Shown here in pieces: positions 62,268 through 64,000 of a stretch of DNA of 64,000 nt. This stretch comes from Candidatus Promineofilum glycogenicum (GTDB lineage Bacteria > Chloroflexota > Anaerolineae > Promineifilales > Promineifilaceae). Each line of letters begins with the position of its first letter. The first letter of the stretch is position 1. Below the pieces are notes generated by a model that was not told the DNA's origin, ran no database searches, and saw only the letters and a list, made by a program, of their open reading frames with translations. Where the stretch lies: positions 434,001 to 498,000 of the forward strand of contig JADJHJ010000003.1 in NCBI GenBank assembly GCA_016707605.1, in the 5' to 3' direction. Made by a program: the position numbers and the translations under genes.

Positions 62268-62412
62268 AACGCAAAGACGCCAGGACGCAAAGACGCGAAG
62301 AAAACCTCACGCAAAGACGCCAAGTACGCCAAGCTCAGAATGCTTTCTGAGCTTGGCGTACTTGGCGTCTTTGCGTGTGATATCTTCCTTGCGTCTTTGC
62401 GTCCTTGCGTTA
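62268..62412. repeat. Nested ACGCAAAG palindromes
   Basis: An outer pair (AACGCAAAGACGCCAGGACG from 62270, and CGTCCTTGCGTT to 62412) encloses an inner pair (TCACGCAAAGACGCCAAG and CTTGGCGTCTTTGCGTGTGA). It fills the divergent promoter region of the two flanking genes. Confidence 0.9.
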
Positions 62413-62416
62413 GATT
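62389..62416 (+). promoter_or_regulatory. Putative promoter inside repeat for the quinone oxidoreductase gene
   Basis: TTGCGT (62389-62394), 16-bp spacer, TAGATT (62411-62416), seven bases, then ATG 62424. The -35-like hexamer belongs to the palindromic repeat, and the layout again suggests a leaderless transcript. Confidence 0.35.
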
Positions 62417-62423
62417 CTTCCCT

Positions 62424-63401
62424 ATGAAAGCGATCCAAGTACAAGGCGAGAAGGACAGCCCGACGCTGGTGTGGGACGAGGCGGACGAGCCGGTCTGCGG
62501 GCCGGACGAGGTGCTGGTGGACGTGCGCGCGGCGGCCGTCAACCGGGCCGACTTGTGGCAGGCGCGCGGCCACTACCCGCCGCCCTTCGGGGCCAGCGCC
62601 ATTCTGGGGCTGGAGATGGCCGGCGTGGTGCGCGAGGTGGGCGCGGCAGTACAGACTTTCGGCACGGGCGACCGGGTGTGCGCCCTGCTGCCCGGCGGCG
62701 GCTACGCCGAGCGGGTGACAGTGCCGGCGGGGATGCTGCTGCGGCTGCCGGCCGACTGGTCGTTTGCCCAGGGCGCGGCCGTGCCCGAAGTGTGGTACAC
62801 GGCCTTCATCAACCTGTTCGACGAGGGCGGGCTGAAGGCGGGCGAGACGGCGCTCATCCACGCCGGGGCCAGCGGCGTGGGCACGGCGGCCATCCAACTG
62901 GCGGTTGACGCCGGGGCGTTGGCCCTGGCTACCGCCGGCAGCGCCGAGAAGGTCGCGCGCTGCCGGGAGTTGGGCGCGGAGCTGGCCGTCAACTACAAGG
63001 AAGCGGATTTCGTGGCCGAGATCATGGCCGCGACGGACGGCGCGGGGGTGGACGTCATTCTCGACCCCGTCGGCGGCGGCTATCTGGCACGCAACATCGC
63101 CCTGCTGAAGCCGTTCGGCCGGTTGGTCAACATCGCCAATCTGGGCGGCAGCAAGGGGGAGTTGGACATGGGCCGCGTGCTGGGGCGGCGGCTGCGCATC
63201 ATCGGCTCGACGCTGCGCGGCCGGCCGGCGGCGGAGAAGATCGCCATCACGCGCCGGTTCGAGGAGCAGGTGTGGCCGAAGCTGGCCGACGGGCGGCTGC
63301 GGCCGATCATCGACCGCGTCTTCCCCATCGCCGAGGCCCAGGCGGCCCACGCCTACGTGCTGGAGAACCGCAACATCGGCAAGGTCATCTTAGAGATATA
63401 G
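62424..63401 (+). CDS. NAD(P)H-quinone oxidoreductase, zinc-independent MDR family
   Basis: A 325-residue medium-chain reductase of the QOR/PIG3 type. It has MKAIQVQGEKDSPTLVWDEA at the start, VNRADLWQARGHYPPP, GLEMAGVVREVG, and the NADPH-binding HAGASGVGTAAIQLA near residue 145. No zinc-ligand Cys cluster is present. VILDPVGGGYLARNI and the C-terminal AQAAHAYVLENRNIGKVILE are typical. The start at 62424 is the first ATG of family sequence; upstream in-frame codons come from the ACGCAAAG repeat. No ribosome site is seen. Confidence 0.93.
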   Translation: MKAIQVQGEKDSPTLVWDEADEPVCGPDEVLVDVRAAAVNRADLWQARGHYPPPFGASAILGLEMAGVVREVGAAVQTFGTGDRVCALLPGGGYAERVTVPAGMLLRLPADWSFAQGAAVPEVWYTAFINLFDEGGLKAGETALIHAGASGVGTAAIQLAVDAGALALATAGSAEKVARCRELGAELAVNYKEADFVAEIMAATDGAGVDVILDPVGGGYLARNIALLKPFGRLVNIANLGGSKGELDMGRVLGRRLRIIGSTLRGRPAAEKIAITRRFEEQVWPKLADGRLRPIIDRVFPIAEAQAAHAYVLENRNIGKVILEI

Positions 63402-63414
63402 CGCAAAAAATCCT

Positions 63415-63484
63415 CACGCCAAGACGCAAAGAACGCCAAGTTCAGAAAGCTTTCTGAACTTGGCGTTCTTTGCGTCTTGGCGTG
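63415..63484. repeat. Perfect 70-bp palindrome (ACGCCAAG family)
   Basis: The left arm 63415-63449 starts CACGCCAAGACGCAAAG. The right arm 63450-63484 is its exact reverse complement with no spacer. Located between convergent genes, where it could act as a bidirectional terminator. Confidence 0.97.
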
Positions 63485-63523
63485 GGCAATTCTTAGCGTC
63501 TTGGCGCTAGGGAGCCAATTCTC

Positions 63524-64000
63524 TTAAGGAATGAGCGGTGGGTTGGCGTTCTGCGCCAGTTCCAGGGCCATCTGTCGGAACCACACCCCGGCTGCCGGGT
63601 CGATGACGCCCCACTCCGGGTCAACCGTCGTGCCCGCCGGGCCAAGGCCGCGGGTGCACTCGCCGTCAGACTCGCCAGGGATTTTGATCCACAGCAAGGC
63701 GTCAATGAGGGCATTGCCCGTGTCGGCCGTCGGCCGCAACCCCACGCCACGCCCGGGCGGATTGCACCACACCTGCGGGTCGGGGTAGCTAACCGTCGGC
63801 GTCCACGGCCCCTGGCCGTTACGGCTGGTGTCAATGACGAAACCGGCCAGCGCTTCTTCGCCGGGGTATGCGCCCTGGCTCTCGACGTTGTCGGCGTACC
63901 ACTGATCGGTCAGCACCCAGGTGGAGAAGTCGTTGGGGTTGGCCGGGTAGTACTGGCTGGCGCACCAATCGTAGTGGTTGTAGCCCCAGGACGCGGAATC
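63524..64000 (-). CDS. Glycoside hydrolase family 6 (cellulase/cellobiohydrolase), 5' part outside window
   Basis: The frame is open to the end of the window on the minus strand. The translated part shows GH6 C-terminal landmarks: the region ending NYY-like SQYYPANPNDFSTW, then FVIDTSRNGQG, WCNPPGRGVGLRPTADTG, LLWIKIPGESDG and WFRQMALELAQNANPPL. The GH6 enzymes cleave beta-1,4-glucan and are secreted. No carbohydrate-binding module is visible in the visible C-terminal part. The catalytic acid region lies outside the window. Confidence 0.9.
   Translation of the reverse strand, partial: DSASWGYNHYDWCASQYYPANPNDFSTWVLTDQWYADNVESQGAYPGEEALAGFVIDTSRNGQGPWTPTVSYPDPQVWCNPPGRGVGLRPTADTGNALIDALLWIKIPGESDGECTRGLGPAGTTVDPEWGVIDPAAGVWFRQMALELAQNANPPLIP

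Noticed and set aside
62243..62542. N-terminal extension of the phosphoribosyltransferase
   Set aside because: Read through ACGCAAAG repeats and an antisense part of the oxidoreductase gene; a good ribosome site supports 62242.

Overview
The window is a GC-rich bacterial chromosome segment. An NrdR gene following ftsZ, a trehalose synthase, a homolog of the ice-binding-like adhesins, and abundant heptanucleotide arrays and palindromic repeats fit a member of the Chloroflexota (Anaerolineae-like, in the style of Candidatus Promineifilum). That placement is an inference from gene content. No rRNA, tRNA, CRISPR array, prophage or transposase is visible.

Layout. 1-1617 (+): 3' part of a secreted-type phospholipase D-like protein with a lamin-tail domain. 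1732-20676 (-): a near-complete division and cell wall (dcw) cluster, read as mraZ-rsmH-ftsL-ftsI-murF-mraY-murD-ftsW-murG-cvpA-like-murC-murB-ddl-ftsQ-ftsA-ftsZ-nrdR, with a textbook three-box MraZ operator in front of mraZ and no murE. 20840-22527: a G-rich simple repeat, a four-helix-bundle protein and a membrane protein with death-like (EAD-like) domains. 22891-32174: a secreted PPC-domain protein, a methylmalonyl-CoA mutase catalytic subunit, a PAS histidine kinase/NarL response-regulator pair, several small hypothetical genes, a frameshifted DUF3494 adhesin and a YtxH protein. 32288-37214: two AI-2E-type permeases, murJ and a DUF1232 protein. 37444-48694 (+): a sugar locus (LacI regulator, an internally duplicated ABC solute-binding lipoprotein, two permeases, trehalose synthase, and an amylosucrase fused in frame to a ROK fructokinase). 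48770-57004: assorted housekeeping genes (NmrA-like, Zn peptidase, GNAT, homocysteine methyltransferase, NUDIX, EamA, methyltransferase, lytic transglycosylase, membrane protein). 57170-64000: DHH-CBS-tRNA nucleotidyltransferase fusion, frameshifted hydantoinase B, phosphoribosyltransferase, quinone oxidoreductase and the 3' part of a GH6 cellulase.

Function. The dcw block makes peptidoglycan precursors and the divisome, and murJ (lipid II flippase) and the SLT transglycosylase extend this. The sugar locus reads as uptake of a disaccharide (sucrose, maltose or trehalose class) followed by transglucosylation and fructose phosphorylation.

The most striking property is the repeat content. At least five unrelated-looking families of short palindromic elements and heptanucleotide arrays fill the intergenic gaps. 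Members of the same families also lie in frame inside coding regions: ftsQ, murF, the EAD-like gene, murJ, the amylosucrase-fructokinase junction, and twice in hydantoinase B. They encode low-complexity loops that resemble the protein-coding palindromic elements of Rickettsia. Three genes (DUF3494 adhesin, first sugar permease, hydantoinase B) show single-base frame breaks, which may be real or consensus errors.
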